A stretch of DNA of 64,000 nt from Paraspadella gotoi (lineage: Eukaryota > Chaetognatha): assembly GCA_051294375.1 (NCBI GenBank), contig CM119267.1:23313486-23377485 (forward strand). The letters run 5' to 3'. Below, piece after piece: positions 1 through 12,689 of the stretch (positions are counted from its first letter, which is position 1; each line of letters begins with the position of its first letter). Made by a program: the position numbers and the translations under genes. The notes under the pieces are model-generated. The model saw only the letters and a program-made list of their open reading frames with translations. It made no database searches and was not told where the DNA came from.

Positions 1-93
1 CAATTGGTTTACACAAATTAGAACCAATTCTCATGCAAAGAAAACCATTTAATTTATTATTATTTAATTATTATTTAATTCTTTTCTTTCTAG

Positions 94-306
94 ATCCTGA
101 TCCGCTTCTCCATCGAGCGCAACATTTCCGTGATCCCGAAATCGGCGGATCCGGGTCGCGTCAAGGAAAACTCCAACGTCTTCGATTTTTCCCTGGACGC
201 GGACGACATGACCGCCCTCATGGACATGAATCGCGACGACGGACGAAGGATCAACGCCGATTTTTGCTCTCACCTTTTTAATTATCCATTTGTAGTGGAA
301 TTTTAA
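94..306 (+). CDS. Aldo-keto reductase, last exon (partial)
   Basis: This is the 3' terminal exon of an NADPH-dependent aldo-keto reductase that starts left of the window. The acceptor is the tag at 91-93, preceded by a pyrimidine-rich tract, and the frame stays open for 70 residues to a taa at 304-306. The exon begins ILIRFSIERN and contains VIPKS, the lysine/serine NADPH 2'-phosphate-binding motif of the family, then RVKEN and VFDF, and ends NYPFVVEF. This spacing matches the C-terminus of the AKR1 group (aldose and aldehyde reductases), which reduce carbonyls in the cytosol. The catalytic tyrosine and the rest of the barrel lie outside the window, so substrate and exact subfamily cannot be judged. 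Bases 1-93 are intron. Confidence 0.9.
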   Translation: MLIRFSIERNISVIPKSADPGRVKENSNVFDFSLDADDMTALMDMNRDDGRRINADFCSHLFNYPFVVEF

Positions 307-930
307 CGAGGGGCTGTTTAGTAACCCTGGACGAACAGTTTTATTGATGGAATATTTTTAAAACGTCTTTAGCTTGAAGTGTTATTATTTTTAGATGTTG
401 ATTGGGATGCTTTTTTTAACGTTTTGGTTACCCTTTTCACCTTACGTAGTGGGCATTAAAAAAATTCACAGTAGAAAATTTCAAAGACAATTTAGGTCGA
501 ATCTGTGATTTATCTGTGATTAAATTTCCTTTAAGGGCAACTGTGAATTTATAGTATTGGTGGCTGTTTTATGGGCGCCTTTTTTACATAATATCCCCGC
601 TACGGAATTTTTTTAAACCTTGTGCATTGTGCCATGTTCTTTTGACGCACTTGCTTTTTTATACCAACTCGAGCTACATAATTTGAAGATAATTTGAAGA
701 TAAGCAACGTAGGGTAGATACTGGATTGAGATTGAACCCGGAAGCAAGTCTTCTTGAGCTAATAGCTTTACTCAATGATCCACCGAGTGAAGGTGCCATG
801 CTTAATGGCGGGCTGAACTTTCCGCAATGTACATTTTTTTGTTATTTTCTGATTCCCCTCAAATTTCAATGGCATTTTTTCAGAGCATATTTATTTCTAG
901 CTCAAAAGACTGATCAAACTTGCGAAGACA
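307..930. other. Intergenic, AT-rich
   Basis: Intergenic DNA between the aldo-keto reductase and UTP20. No coding-like frame is seen. Two acceptor-like pyrimidine tracts ending in AG lie within 60 bp of the UTP20 start (near 882 and 900), so a 5' UTR intron or a trans-splice site is possible. Confidence 0.5.
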
Positions 931-3900
931 ATGAAGGGGAAATCTCAACATCATCGGACCGAGAATCGGTTCCGGTTCAAATCTTTCGCGGATCGATTGG
1001 CCGACATCAACATCGACGTCGTCCACCGAATCTCCAGACCTGGGTCCGAGTTGGACGCCGACGCCGACCACACTCATTTTTACGAAGTCAGAATATCTGC
1101 TTTTTAGTTTTTAGAAATTGAATTTGGAGCCTCTTTCTATTGGTCATTTTACTTTTTTTTTCCTTTCCCAGGGTTTGCAAAAGTGGTCAGATCTTAATTG
1201 TACAGAGACCTTCAGTGGATTCGTAAAGGAGGTGGCCAATAAGTGCGAAACCTTGCCTCAGCTCTTGCATCATCAAGTGCGTTTATTTTGTTTCCATTAT
1301 ATCAACCGTCATTTGTAATTTTACTTTTTTATTGATTTATAGTAAAATTTGTATTCTCTTTAATTTTTTAAGCCGGCCATCGTGGACTCTTTGATCCGCC
1401 ACCTGGACCGCGGGAACGCCCTCTCCCTAGAGCCGCTCCTCGATCTCGCCGTTCAACTCGCTCGCGACGCCGGGCTCGAGTTCCGCCCTCACTTTCCAGA
1501 CACCTTCCAAGCATTCGTCCGCGTACTCGACCGTTTTCCGCAGGAGCCCGACGTTCTCGAGTGGACCTTCGCCTCTTTGTCTCACGTCTTCAAGTTTTTG
1601 TGGAGATACATCTTGAAAGACTTGGAAGGGACTTTTTGGTGAGTAAAAAATAAAAAAGTGCTTGATCGATTAATGTAATAGTTGAATGATTTTTGCGATT
1701 TTATTTTTTGTTTAATTATATTACATATTTAGGCTTTGCTGATTTAAAGTTTTAGACTTTTTAAAAATTCTTTCTTGGATTGCTTGGTTCATTGATCATT
1801 TTGATTTCTTTTTTTTAAATATAAAAACTACAATCCTCCTCTTTTCCAGCCTTCTCTCTCCCCTCCTCGACTCCCGGCACCGCCGCCGTCACGTTGTAGC
1901 CTTCGCCGCCGAATCCTACGCTTTCCTCCTCCGCAAGTCACGTGACCTTCCCGCCTTCGTCGACTTCCTCGTCGCCAAGTCGATCGTCGACTCGGATCTC
2001 GTTCCCGGCGTCGCCCGAGTCTTCTTCGAGATGTTGAAGGGGCTGAAAGGGAGAACGCATTCGACGGCCGCCGGGATCTTGCCGATGGTAGGCAGCGTTG
2101 GATTATAATAACACAACAAAATATTTAATATAAAAATGACGTATAAACTTTAAAATTTATTTCTATTTAATTTGAAGTTGGTGACGAAGCTGGACCCCTC
2201 AAAGCACCAAGATTCCGAGCGGGCACGAGTTTTTTACGAAGAGCTTCAAACCGCCCTCCAGCTGCTTATCGAACATGTTGAAAGGTAAAGCTGCAAGGTT
2301 TACGAAGATATTTGCTTATTCATTTACGTTTAGATCCGAATTGTTAACCAATTAAATTTAAAACATTCTTTAGATCTCACTCCGACCTCCTTTGGGAGAC
2401 ACTGATCAAGTCCGCCTTCAAAACGCATCAATCGTTGATGAACTCTCCTTCGGCAGCGATAGCGACGGCAGAGACAGAGACCAATACGACTAAGACAGAG
2501 ACGACCCCGATGGAGACAGAGACGACCCCCGATGACCTCAACGGCGCCTCGCCATCTTCGGAAGCAGAAAACCTGGATCGACTCATGAAACTCATCTCGA
2601 TGACGATTTCCTTCAAGGATGGAAACCTCGTAACTCAGACTCAAATACCCAATTTGCAAAATCTTTTTTCTCAGGTTTGTGAAATTATTATTAGAGAAGG
2701 CCGATGTTTTAAAATTAGTCACAGTTAATAAACATTTGTTATTACACTTTTATTTATCTCCTCCAGCTTTTCTCCGCTCGCCCCGCCGCCTTCGCTCCTT
2801 ACCTTTCCACCTCCGTCACGGCCTTCTCCTCCTTCCTCCTCGGCTCCTCCGTTCCTCCCCTTCACCTCGGATTCTCCGCCAAGTGCCTCGGCCTCCTTTT
2901 CTCTTCCTCCTCTTCTTCTCCCGCTCTCCCTTGTCCTCTTCTCGTCTCCCTCGTCCACTCTCTCTCATCCTCCAATCGCTTCGATCGCGAAGTTCTTCCC
3001 CACTTCCTCCGTCTCGTCTGCGACGACGCCGCCCTCCAACCTCCGCGTCACGAACGGCGCCTCTTTTCGGCGCTGTTTCGTCTCCTTCGCGAACGCGGGG
3101 CGTTTTCCGAAGAAGACGCCGCGCCGGAATCCCTCATTGCGCCGCCGACGTCGGCGTTAGAGGATCGATTGACGTATTTGCTGGAGGCGTCGCCGGAATC
3201 GACGCCGGTGGAGATGATGTGGCACGGAGTCAAGTTGTTGCCGAGATTGGAATTGAGGAATCCGGAGAGAGCAGTCGGCGCTGTGACGGAGATCGTGAAA
3301 TATTGCATAAACAGGTATTTCCAGGGGACGGCTATAATTTGGCTTGGTTAAAAAAAATTTGTTTAGTAATTATTATCAGTTATTATTATTTATTAATTTT
3401 CTAATTTCTCAGCCTGAAAACGGACGAAATTCTCCAACTTCTTTCGTCTTCAGTCCACGCTCTCTACTTTCTTCCCTCTCCTTGCTCCCTCCTTCCCTCC
3501 CTCTTTCCCGTTGACGAGGTCATCCATCTCCTCGCCTTCTTCCCCTCCGACGTCTTCGTCCTCTCCGTCTCTCGTCTGCTACTGCGTCTCACTCCTCCCT
3601 CGGTTCAGAGGATGAAGGAAGTTTTCGAAATTCTCAAAGGGAATCTCGCCTCTCCTTACAGGTTCACTTTGGCTTAGAATTTTTAAGCGTTTTCATTTTT
3701 TTAATCATAAAAAAACTATCAGAATATGGGTTCGTTTCTAATGAAGTTTGAGTTATGACGTTTAGAATTTCGACTTCTTTTATTTTTATTTTATAAACTA
3801 ATTTAAATTTAAAAAAAAGTTATTTATTAAATTTATTGTTTTTTTTTTTATAATATTTCACAGCCTTGTACGCAAGTTAACGCTCGATATACTCGCCTCT

Positions 3901-6900
3901 TTCCCCTGGCGCCTTCCGCCACCCGACGATCCTTCTGATCCTCCCGTTGAATCCGTATTTTCCATTATGCTGGCCGCCGAATCGACTCCGACCACCTTCC
4001 ACACGTACCGCGATCGGCTCGTCCACTTGCGCCGTCTCGACGGTGCCCACGTTCATCGCCACTTGCCTTTCGAAGCCGGTCCCTCCATCCAGCAAACTCC
4101 GATTCTTTATCTCTGCGCCAATCTCCTGATTAACTTCAAGCTCCTCTGGGAACCCGTCAAAGAGTTGCTCAAGACGCACGCCGAAGCCGCTTTCGGCGAC
4201 GACGGGGTCTTTTGGAGCGTTTTCGGCGAGCAGCTGGCGTTGGCGGCGGAGAGGAGCGAGGAAGCGCTTTATCAAAAAAGAAGAGAGATCCCAGAGTCGA
4301 CCGCGAATGCCTCCGTAGACGACGTTGGCTTTCTTGGCGCGGACATGAAGGCCGCCTTTAAGGCCGCTAACCCCGCCGAAACGGAACGACCCGACTTCTC
4401 CAACTTTCGGTTCCTGCTGTGGGACGCGATGGCGTCGTTTGCACGGGCTGTGGAGCCGAGAGGCGTCGAGTTGAAGGAAATGTTTATGAAATTCGTTGAG
4501 GAAGAATTTCGTCATCAGAATCCTGAGTTTGGGAAGACGCAGAATTTGAGAAAGAATCGCAAGAAGAGGAAGGGGCTTGAAGTGGAGGAGGAGGAGGAAG
4601 AGGATGTAGCAATGGAAAACGAGGAGGAGGAAGAAGAGAAATCGATGGAAAAAGATGAAAAGAACGAAGAAGAAAATGATGATGATAGTTTTGAGGCAAG
4701 CGAAGACCATAATGAGATAGAGGAGCAGGTAGAGCCTGATTCGGAGGAAGAAGTCGATGAGGAAGAGAACGAAAGTGACAACGAAAACAATCGTTCCTTT
4801 GACAAACTCAACGTTTCTCTTCTCTCCCTTTCCGCCGCAACCGCCGCTCCTCATGCCGAACGGCGTCGCGCTTCGGAGAAATCCCTCCTCGTCCACTTAT
4901 CGCTCTTCTCCAAATTTTCAAAGCCTCGCCGCTACGACTCCGACGCCGTCCTCCGCGGAATCTTCCTCGAGTTCCTCGACTCGCCCTCCGTCGCCGTGCA
5001 AAAGGCGGCGCTCGAATGCGTCTTCGCCTACGGGGAGTCCTTCGTCAATCCCTACAAGGAGAACTTGGAGCGTTTCGTCGACGTTAAGACGTTTAGAACG
5101 GAGGTGGCTATGTTTAGCATGGAGGAAGAGGCCACGAGCGTTTTGGAGGTAGGAGAGATTGGCTATTAAATATTTCTTTCTCGGATGCAATCACATTTAA
5201 TTTTTTGATCTTTTTAAGGTCCACCGCCCAAAGTTCTTTCGTCTTCTCCTTCCGATCCTCCGCGGAAAGATGCGCCAAAAGACAGGTCGCGCCGTAGGCA
5301 AGGACCACACCTTCGGCTCCAAGACCGTTGTTGTTCGCTTCGTGGCCGGCTGTCGTTCTGACGAAGCCGGCCTTTTCCTACGTTGTCTTTTCAACGCAGT
5401 CGCCGACGACAGCGACAGTTCGAGATCTGTCGCCATTACTGCTGAAGGAATGCCCCAATTTCTCGAAGACTTCTCCGCCGATGCTGTCTCTCCTCCTTTG
5501 AAGGATCAAGAAGAGATCCTTGGCCTCTTGGAAATGACCATGTCCAAAATGGGCGACCGCATTTTCGCCCATTTGCCCTATATCCTCCGCGTGATTCTGC
5601 GACTCGGCGCCGGCGCAAAGAAGCTATTGGATGAAGGGCGCGGAAAAGTCTCCTCCATTCATCCCAGCCATCTCTCCCGACTCAGGAACGTCAAGAACGC
5701 GTCCTTCAAACGGGTCGCTCAGTTCTTCAAACTCTTCGACTTTTATCCCTTCACCTCCGCGGAAATCGACGCCATTTTCGAAATTTTTATTTGGCCTTAT
5801 CTCGGGAAGCAAACGATCACCAAGGAAAGCTTGGCTTCGCCGACTCCCTGCTTAAAACTCCTGCACTCCTGGACGCTTTCCTCGAGATATTTCCCGTTGT
5901 TGACCAAGTGCCGAGACGGAACCGCGCCCGTCGATGTCATTTTCGAGATGATGAATTCCCCGGATTTGAAGAAACCCGTCCTTCAATTGATCGTCGACTG
6001 CATTGATCGACTTCTCAATTCCTCGGATCATTCGACTGCTCCCAATCTTGAATCCACGGCGCCGGCTCCGTGCCACATCCTGGCCGAAGGATGTCGCATT
6101 TCGCCCAGCGAAGTCAACAAGGATCAAACGATAGGATTACGAGTCCTGCTGCCTTTTGTCTCTGAAATTTTCAAGTATCTCCACGGAGTTATGCGGCGAA
6201 TTTCTCGAAAGAAGGACGCCTCGATGCCGGCGAGAGAGTTGACAATGCTGTCGACGATGAGTCCTTTCATTCGTGGCGACGCCGAAGCCGACACCATCAT
6301 ACGCGTTCTCCTGCCTTACCTCAGTCGATGGAAAGTGCGCGCAGCCGCACCGGTAATCACCGCAAAACAATCATGGACTCCCAAAGTGGATGCGTCCGAC
6401 GATGATCTCGAAACCAGCCTTTTGCGGGTTTTGCATCACGCGTTTGCGCTCTCCAGTCGTCCCCGCAACTACGTCATTCCCATTCTTAAGCTTTTCGGTT
6501 CCGCTCCTTCATCCGATCGCAACAACAGATCAAGACATCTTTTGATTCAAATTCTCGGAGACGTTGCAGGCATTGATGCTCACATTGCGCCTCTGCATGC
6601 GCTCGCGATCGAAGTCAATGCCATGAATCCCAAAGTTTTGGATGAACCCGATTATGGGCGGCGGTTGGTGGCATATGAAGGCTTTGGAAAGCGTCTGCTA
6701 AGTCTTTCTACGTCCGACGAGAACTTAGACAAAACGGCAGAAAAATTGCGCGACTTTGAAATACTCCTTATGCTGTATAACAGTTTGCATTTTCTGCGCC
6801 TTGCAGATGACATTGCGCTGAGGTCCAGCTCTTTGAACTGCCTCAAGAAAATTGTGAAATATGTTGGTTCTCAGGGAAATGAGACGATGTTTAAGAGAAT

Positions 6901-9900
6901 TATCGTCAATCACTTGATGTTGGAGATTCGCAGGTCTTTGTCTGACCCTAAAGAGAGGATTCGCCACGAGTTCATTGGCCTTTTGGGTCAGGTCGTGCGA
7001 TGCTGCGGAAAGTCGAGCTCCGAAGATGGGGAAACGTCTAAATCATTTGCCGTAGAGTTGAAGCGTCTCATAGATGATACCGATCCAGAAGTGGACTTTT
7101 TCGAAAATCTCATTCACATCCAGATACATCGTCGTCCAAGAGCGTTGACGAGACTTACCAAGCAGTTAGAGGCGAAAGAGCTGGGCTACGAGTCCGTTCA
7201 CTCTTACATCTTTCCCATTCTGACGGCAATCTTAAACGAGGATTCCTATTTGAAACATCAGAACATTCTCGTCGAGGAGTGCGTCAAAGCCCTGGTGGCC
7301 GCCTGCAAGTTTGCACCTTGGTCGCTTTATTACACCACGTTGATGACTTTTCTCAAGCGACTGACGATCCCAGGCACAAAGTCACGGATCGCTGTCAAAG
7401 TTGTGGTTCCGCTTTTGGAGGCCTTTCACTTTGACCTTTCGCTGTCTCGCGGGTTGAAAAGAGGAAAGGACGGGATGGAAAAAGGAAATAAAGGGAAGAC
7501 GAAGGAGAAAGCCGTTGAAAAGGGAGTAGAAATAAATCTGGAAGAGAATGAGGAAATAAAAAGTGATGAAGATGAACCGATGGAAACTACAGAGGATAAT
7601 GATGCTGAAGAAGATGAAGAGAACGAAAAGAAATCGTTTCAAACCTCTTGGGTAGATCCCTCCCGACCATTGTCGGAAGAAGACGCTACAGAAATTCACC
7701 AAACGATCGCAAAAATCGTCATTCCTCAATTGAATCGACAACTTATCCAAAAGAAAAAAGGAGAGGAGGTGCACAAGCTCAGCAAAGGCGACGTTTATGA
7801 CGAGAATGAAGCATTGAGAGTTCCTCTTGCCATGGCCATGGTCAAGTTGCTCTCGAAACTGCCGGACGGAATGTTGCAGTCTCACGTGACCAATATCATC
7901 ACCAAAGTGATTCAGTTTTTAAAGTCTTTTGATCAGGAAGTGAGGCAGGCTTCTCGCGAAACCCTAAAACACATCTTGGTTACTTTGGGACCCAAATACT
8001 TTTTCTACATCATCACCGAACTCAAGGAGACTCTCCTTAAGGGATTCATGAAACACGTTCTCAATTTTACCGTCCACAAACTTCTCAAAACCTTGGCCGG
8101 GACGAACAGCCTTCGAAAACTTTTGGAACCCAGCAACTTCGACGCCTGCGTCCCCGTCTTGTCGGAGATTTACTGCGACGAACTCTTCGGCGACGTCGGC
8201 GAGGAGAGGGAAGTGGAGGCCATCACCAATAAGATTCATGAAGCCAAAGGCGCCTGCAAAAGCTACGACTCTTATCTAATCCTCGGTAAAAACGTTTCGC
8301 CTTCCATGCTGACGACCCTGTTGATGCCGTTGAGAAACAAGCTCAACTCGTCGCAGAGCAAAGAAATCGTGGGCAAAATCTCCACTTGTTTGTCCATGAT
8401 CACCAACGGGTTAGCGCAAAACAAATCGATCCCCGTCGAACTGCTGCTCACGATCGCCCACGGATTCAGCAAGGACGGATTCGAAGGGATCGTCACGTCC
8501 AAGAAGAAAGAGGTCGATGTCCCCGTTCCGTCGTTGCGACCGGAGAGCTGCCTTCTCTTACCCGAGAATCCGGGACGAGCGGGATTCAAGCCTCAGACGA
8601 CCTCTGCTACCAACAAAAACGTTCTCATCGATTTCGGTCTTCAACTCTTGCAAATGTGTCTCAAGCGGGGAAAGGTGAAAGCAAACAATGTGGAACACTT
8701 GGGAATGTTGGATCCTTTCGTATCCATTTTGTCCGAATGCCTTGATGCCAAGCATACCAAGACGGCCGCCACTGCCTTGCAGACATTATGCCTCATTTTG
8801 AAGTTTCCTAACCTGCCGTCGCTTATGACCCACTTTAAGGACATTGCAGACGCTGTCTTTGTGATCGTTCACCGCTATGGCACCGGGGGTTTAACGAAAA
8901 AGGGCGAGATCGCTGAGCTCGTTGCCGCAGCATACAAGGCTTTGAATATCGTTTTGCACAAGTCGTCGAAGCCACTCGGCGAGGACGAGATGGAGTATCG
9001 CCTGACGGAGGATCAATTGAAGGCGCTTGTGATGTATGTGGAGCACGATGTGGCCGGCGCCGATTCGGTCGCCGCCGACAGACAGCCGACGGCCTTTTCC
9101 ATGCTGAAGGCACTGCTCGCGCGAAAGTTCAATTGCAAAGAGCTCATTCCGCTGATGGACAAGGTCTTCATTCTGGCCATCAAGTCGCCCTTGGAAGGAG
9201 TGAGGTCATCCTGCCGGCAACTCTCCCTGCAATACTTAGTCCACTACCCGTTGGGCAAACGGATCAAGGGTCACTTGCAGTTCTTTTTGCGGCAGTTGGA
9301 ATACGACGGATTCGAGGATGGGAGAGCTTCGGCTTTGGAGATGGTGCAGGTAAAGATGACTCATACATATCGTTGACGTTTAGTCAATTAACGAGGGTAA
9401 ATAAAAAGTGACAAGTTTATTAATGAAGGAAAATGATTAAGGTGATGGCAAAGGTAAAGATGACAAAGGTTACGACAAAGGTGATGACAATATTAAACGG
9501 TTCAATAATTATTTGAAGAAGGGTTCTTTTTTGAGTTTGGATGTTAAGGTGATTGGTCATTCTAAGGTTGAAGTAAGGTCTGTGATTCGTCGGCATTCTG
9601 ATTATTCGTGAAGAAGACGAGCAATCGCCTCACTAGGCCAACCAAGTCCGTTTATAGGTCCATTCCGTTTATGATATAGATATCAGGGTTTAATGTATTG
9701 TTCGCCTTAAGTATAAGAGGAGGATTTACACATCAGTTAACAATCGTCAACTTCTTTTCCCTATAGGCTCTTCTCCAAAATTTTCCGAAAAAATCTTTGG
9801 ATACCTACGCCACCAACGTGATGTTCCTTCCCCTGGCGGCGCGACTCATCAATGAGGAGAGTCAAAAGGTACGCAAGATGGTCGGCATCGTTGTCAAGGG

Positions 9901-11424
9901 TCTATTGCAGAAAGTGGACGTTGCTGATCGAGACACAATGTTCGATTCGGCGATGGTGTGGCTCCGTCAGGACTCTGGCGACGCTCCCACGCTCTTGGCT
10001 CAGCGCAGACTGGGTGCACAGCTGATCGGCATCTTCGCCGAGGCCGAGGGCTCGGCCTTCGAACGAAGGCTGGACGATGTTCTTCCGGCATTGTCGCTGG
10101 CGACGCGACCGGATAAGTTTGAAGACGAGGAAAAGGAGGACGGAGACGACGGCGATGAGAACGATAACAATTTGGACGATAATGAAGAAGGCTGGGAAAC
10201 TGTAGGCGCGCCTTCGCGTGAAGAAGGGAAGAAAACATCCTCGGCCAAGGACGGTCTTCTCTTCATGCTGCTCAACTCTTTTAAAAAGATCATCGTCGCC
10301 TGCGGTTCCAACGTTTGGCGGAGGAAAAAAGTGGATGATCTTTTGCAATTACTGGAATCGGCCGTAGAATTTCTCTACCATCCGCACTCGTGGATCAGGT
10401 AATTCGAGACTTGTGGGGATGTGTCTTAAAAAAAAAAAAAAATGCTATTAAAAGTTTATCGTTAAAGAAAATAATTAATTAAATTACATAATTGATGATT
10501 AGGCTCGTCTCCTCGCAAATTTTTGGCCTCTACTTTGCCTCCTTCAAGATTGAGACTTTAAAAGTGGACGCAACCGACGCCACCCCTTCCGGCGTCGCAT
10601 CTTTTCTCACCCGCGATCCCGTTGGACAGGTTCGCCAACTCTGCGGCGCCTTTTGCCATCAAATGCAGAGCGAATTTCTCACAAAAGACTTAGCCACGCA
10701 AATCGTCAAGAACCTTTTGTTTATGGTCAAAGTTATTCGGTTCTTGCGGCGAGAAAGAGAGGATTTGATTTTGGGAAGCGGAGAGGACGATGAGAAAAAG
10801 ATGGAGGAGGAGGAAGAGGAAGAAGAATCGGACGAGGGGCCGGGACCCGTTCTTTCACGGATGGTGATCGACTCGGAAACTGGCGAGGAGGCTTCCACGG
10901 CTCCTCCTCGACACAAACTCTCCCTAGACTTTGTCCTTCGCCGTGTCGTCTTCGAAGCTCTAAAGGAATCGACTCACCAAAGTCGAGGCACCCTCCGCCA
11001 GACCGCTGCGCTGCAGTTTTCCGCGGCGCTGGTGTCGGAGCTCGACGCCGACGAGACGCGGCACCACTTGCCGACCATGCTGCGTGTGCTTCGGCGCGCG
11101 ACGAGTTCCGGTCGGCCTAGCGCGGACGACGCCGCTCCCGGTGCCGCCGATCGTGAGTCCCTCCGTCGTCTGGCCAAAGAGTTTTCCGACATCGTAGAGA
11201 AGCGCGCCGGTCAGGAAGCCTTCGCCTTTGCCATGGTGCGCGTGGAGAAAATGGCCGGAGAGAGGAAGGCGCAACGGCGTCAACAAGCGGCGCTGCTGAA
11301 AGTCGTCGATCCCGTGCGCGCGGCGACGAAGAAGATCAATAGGAAAAGAAAAGGGGGAGACGGAGCGAAGGGAAAGAAGAAAGGGAAGAAGACGAGGCTT
11401 AAGGATTTGGCCGTGATTGAGTGA
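931..11424 (+). CDS. UTP20: U3 snoRNP / small-subunit processome protein UTP20
   Basis: UTP20 is a very large HEAT-repeat protein of the nucleolar small-subunit processome, needed for 18S rRNA maturation. Twelve exons: 931-1086, 1172-1276, 1373-1638, 1850-2087, 2178-2284, 2374-2674, 2767-3314, 3413-3661, 3864-5148, 5219-9349, 9767-10398, 10503-11424. They sum to 8,940 nt (2,979 aa; human about 2,785) and all junctions keep frame with GT-AG sites. The N-terminus has the family signature HRTENRFRF then NIDVVHRI, followed by PLLDLAVQLARD and WTFASLSHVFKFLWR. The C-terminal part has FLPLAARLINEES and RLVSSQIFGLYFASF. Acidic low-complexity linkers occur near residues 897-965, 1832-1892 and 2580-2605. 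The C-terminus is lysine-rich, consistent with nucleolar targeting. The start at 931 is the first ATG in frame with the conserved N-terminus. The gene is intact. Confidence 0.95.
9350..9766 (+). other. UTP20 intron 10 (417 bp)
   Basis: One of the longer UTP20 introns. It holds short gatgac/aaaggt repeats near its 5' end and no ORF of note. The acceptor at 9765-9766 is supported by restoration of the UTP20 frame (ALLQNFPKKSLD). Confidence 0.7.
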
Positions 11425-11697
11425 AGACTTGAAAACGTGACTTATACTCTAAGTGCTCTTTAAACTCTTTGTTGGCCCTGAAGCGAGGGAGAAACTGTTT
11501 TTTTTTTTAAGTTGAAGTGAGAGAATTCCCGCGCGTTGTGTCGTTTGCGCGGGATTTTCGTGTTTTTATTACGTAGTTAAATTATCAAATTCTTTTGTTT
11601 TTTTTAGTTCCTCCCCAGTTTATTTTCACTACAAAGGATAAACTTTAATCCGTGTCGGCCGCGGGTGGGAATTGTCTTTCCCTCCGCCGAATGCCCC

Positions 11698-12659
11698 ATG
11701 GCTCTTTTCTCCTCCGCGTCTCTTTTAAAACTCGCTCCATCCAAATTCGTTCCTTTCTTTTCCTCTCCTCGGCGACACGTTCACGTCCCCAAGCATATGT
11801 GGGGTCGACCCAACCCTAAGTATAAAAAGGTGAGATGGTTTTGTAATAGAGATAACTGTAAAATCCCAAATGACAAAGTTTTTAAATTTTATTTTCATAT
11901 TGTGGTTCGTATAAATCGAGCAACGCGTTAATTTCCTGCGCAGGGAGAAAAACACGGTCGTTATTGGCGTTCCCGTCAAGGATTGCCCAACGTCCTCGAC
12001 GAGACGGGCCCGCTGGCCGAACTGCCCGATTGGACCTTCGCCGACGGAAGACCGGGGCCTCTGTCCAGGAAGCAGACCGCAAAGTGAATAGTTGGTTGAG
12101 CCTGTGAAAGGAAAACGATTTTAGACAAAATCGTGAAGAGACAGTAATTATTGTTGTTAGTGACAGAACCGTTCAATATAAGCAGTCCCTGAGCTTCGGA
12201 TCAGGCTGTAACACCGTGTTACAGGCGGGTTAAGCGCCCCGTCCCTCTTAACTGCTAGGCGACCTCCGGGCTAGAACCCTGGACCTTTGGGTTGGGAGGC
12301 GAATGACTTGACTCCGGCACCAATGGCCGTAATCGGTTATTTTATTGTTGGACATAAACTCTCGTCGTAATCCGTCGATCTTATTTGCCTTACCCCGCTC
12401 ATCATTATTTTCCAAAACAACTCGTTTTTACAAAAACAGGGAGATTGCCGATTCTTTATCTTTGTTGCGAAAAATGATCCAATTTGTTGTCTTCAGAGTC
12501 TTGGAACAGCAACGCCTCCTCCGCGACGTCGTGGCCGGACTCGAGTTCATCAAATTCGCTCAGTCGCGCCCTGACCGTCACGCCGAGGAAGAGGAGTCGT
12601 CGCGTCGTGCCATTTTAGACTCAAAGCTGCGTCCCAAGGGAAACCTCGTCCTGGAATAA
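11698..12659 (+). CDS. MRPL52: Mitochondrial large ribosomal subunit protein mL52
   Basis: mL52 is a mitochondrion-specific protein of the large mitoribosomal subunit. Three exons are proposed: 11698-11829, 11944-12083, 12497-12659, totalling 435 nt (144 aa; human 123). The N-terminus (MALFSSASLLKLAPSKF) is Ser/Lys-rich without acids, as expected of a mitochondrial presequence. Exon 2 carries the family core, RSRQGLP then GPLAELPDWTFADGRPGP. Exon 3 ends SKLRPKGNLVLE, like the LKPKG tail of animal mL52. The ATG at 11698 is the first in frame; a GTG lies upstream at 11665. Intron 2 contains a SINE. An alternative acceptor near 12440 would add about 20 in-frame residues, but the chosen site has the better pyrimidine tract and gives a length closer to the family. 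The next gene, UXT, starts 30 bp after the stop. Confidence 0.85.
12181..12330 (-). mobile_element. tRNA-derived SINE, copy 1 (in MRPL52 intron 2)
   Basis: Read on the minus strand, this begins with a tRNA-like head. It shares CTCCCAAC-CAAAGG with the copy at 57.8 kb and has a B-box-like GGTTCTAGCCC (12268-12278). About 25-35 bases later comes a body with GGACGGGGCG (12235-12244), CCTGTAA, TTACAG and GATCC in the same order and spacing as the 57.8-kb copy. The shared head-plus-body layout defines a SINE family. The parental tRNA is uncertain. Confidence 0.75.
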
Positions 12660-12660
12660 A
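12655..12660 (+). terminator. Polyadenylation signal AATAAA overlapping the MRPL52 stop codon
   Basis: AATAAA overlaps the TAA stop at 12657-12659. Cleavage at the usual 10-30 nt downstream would fall at, or just before, the UXT start codon (12690). Confidence 0.5.
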
Positions 12661-12689
12661 CTATTACTTCGTCCAACAATATTGCAACT

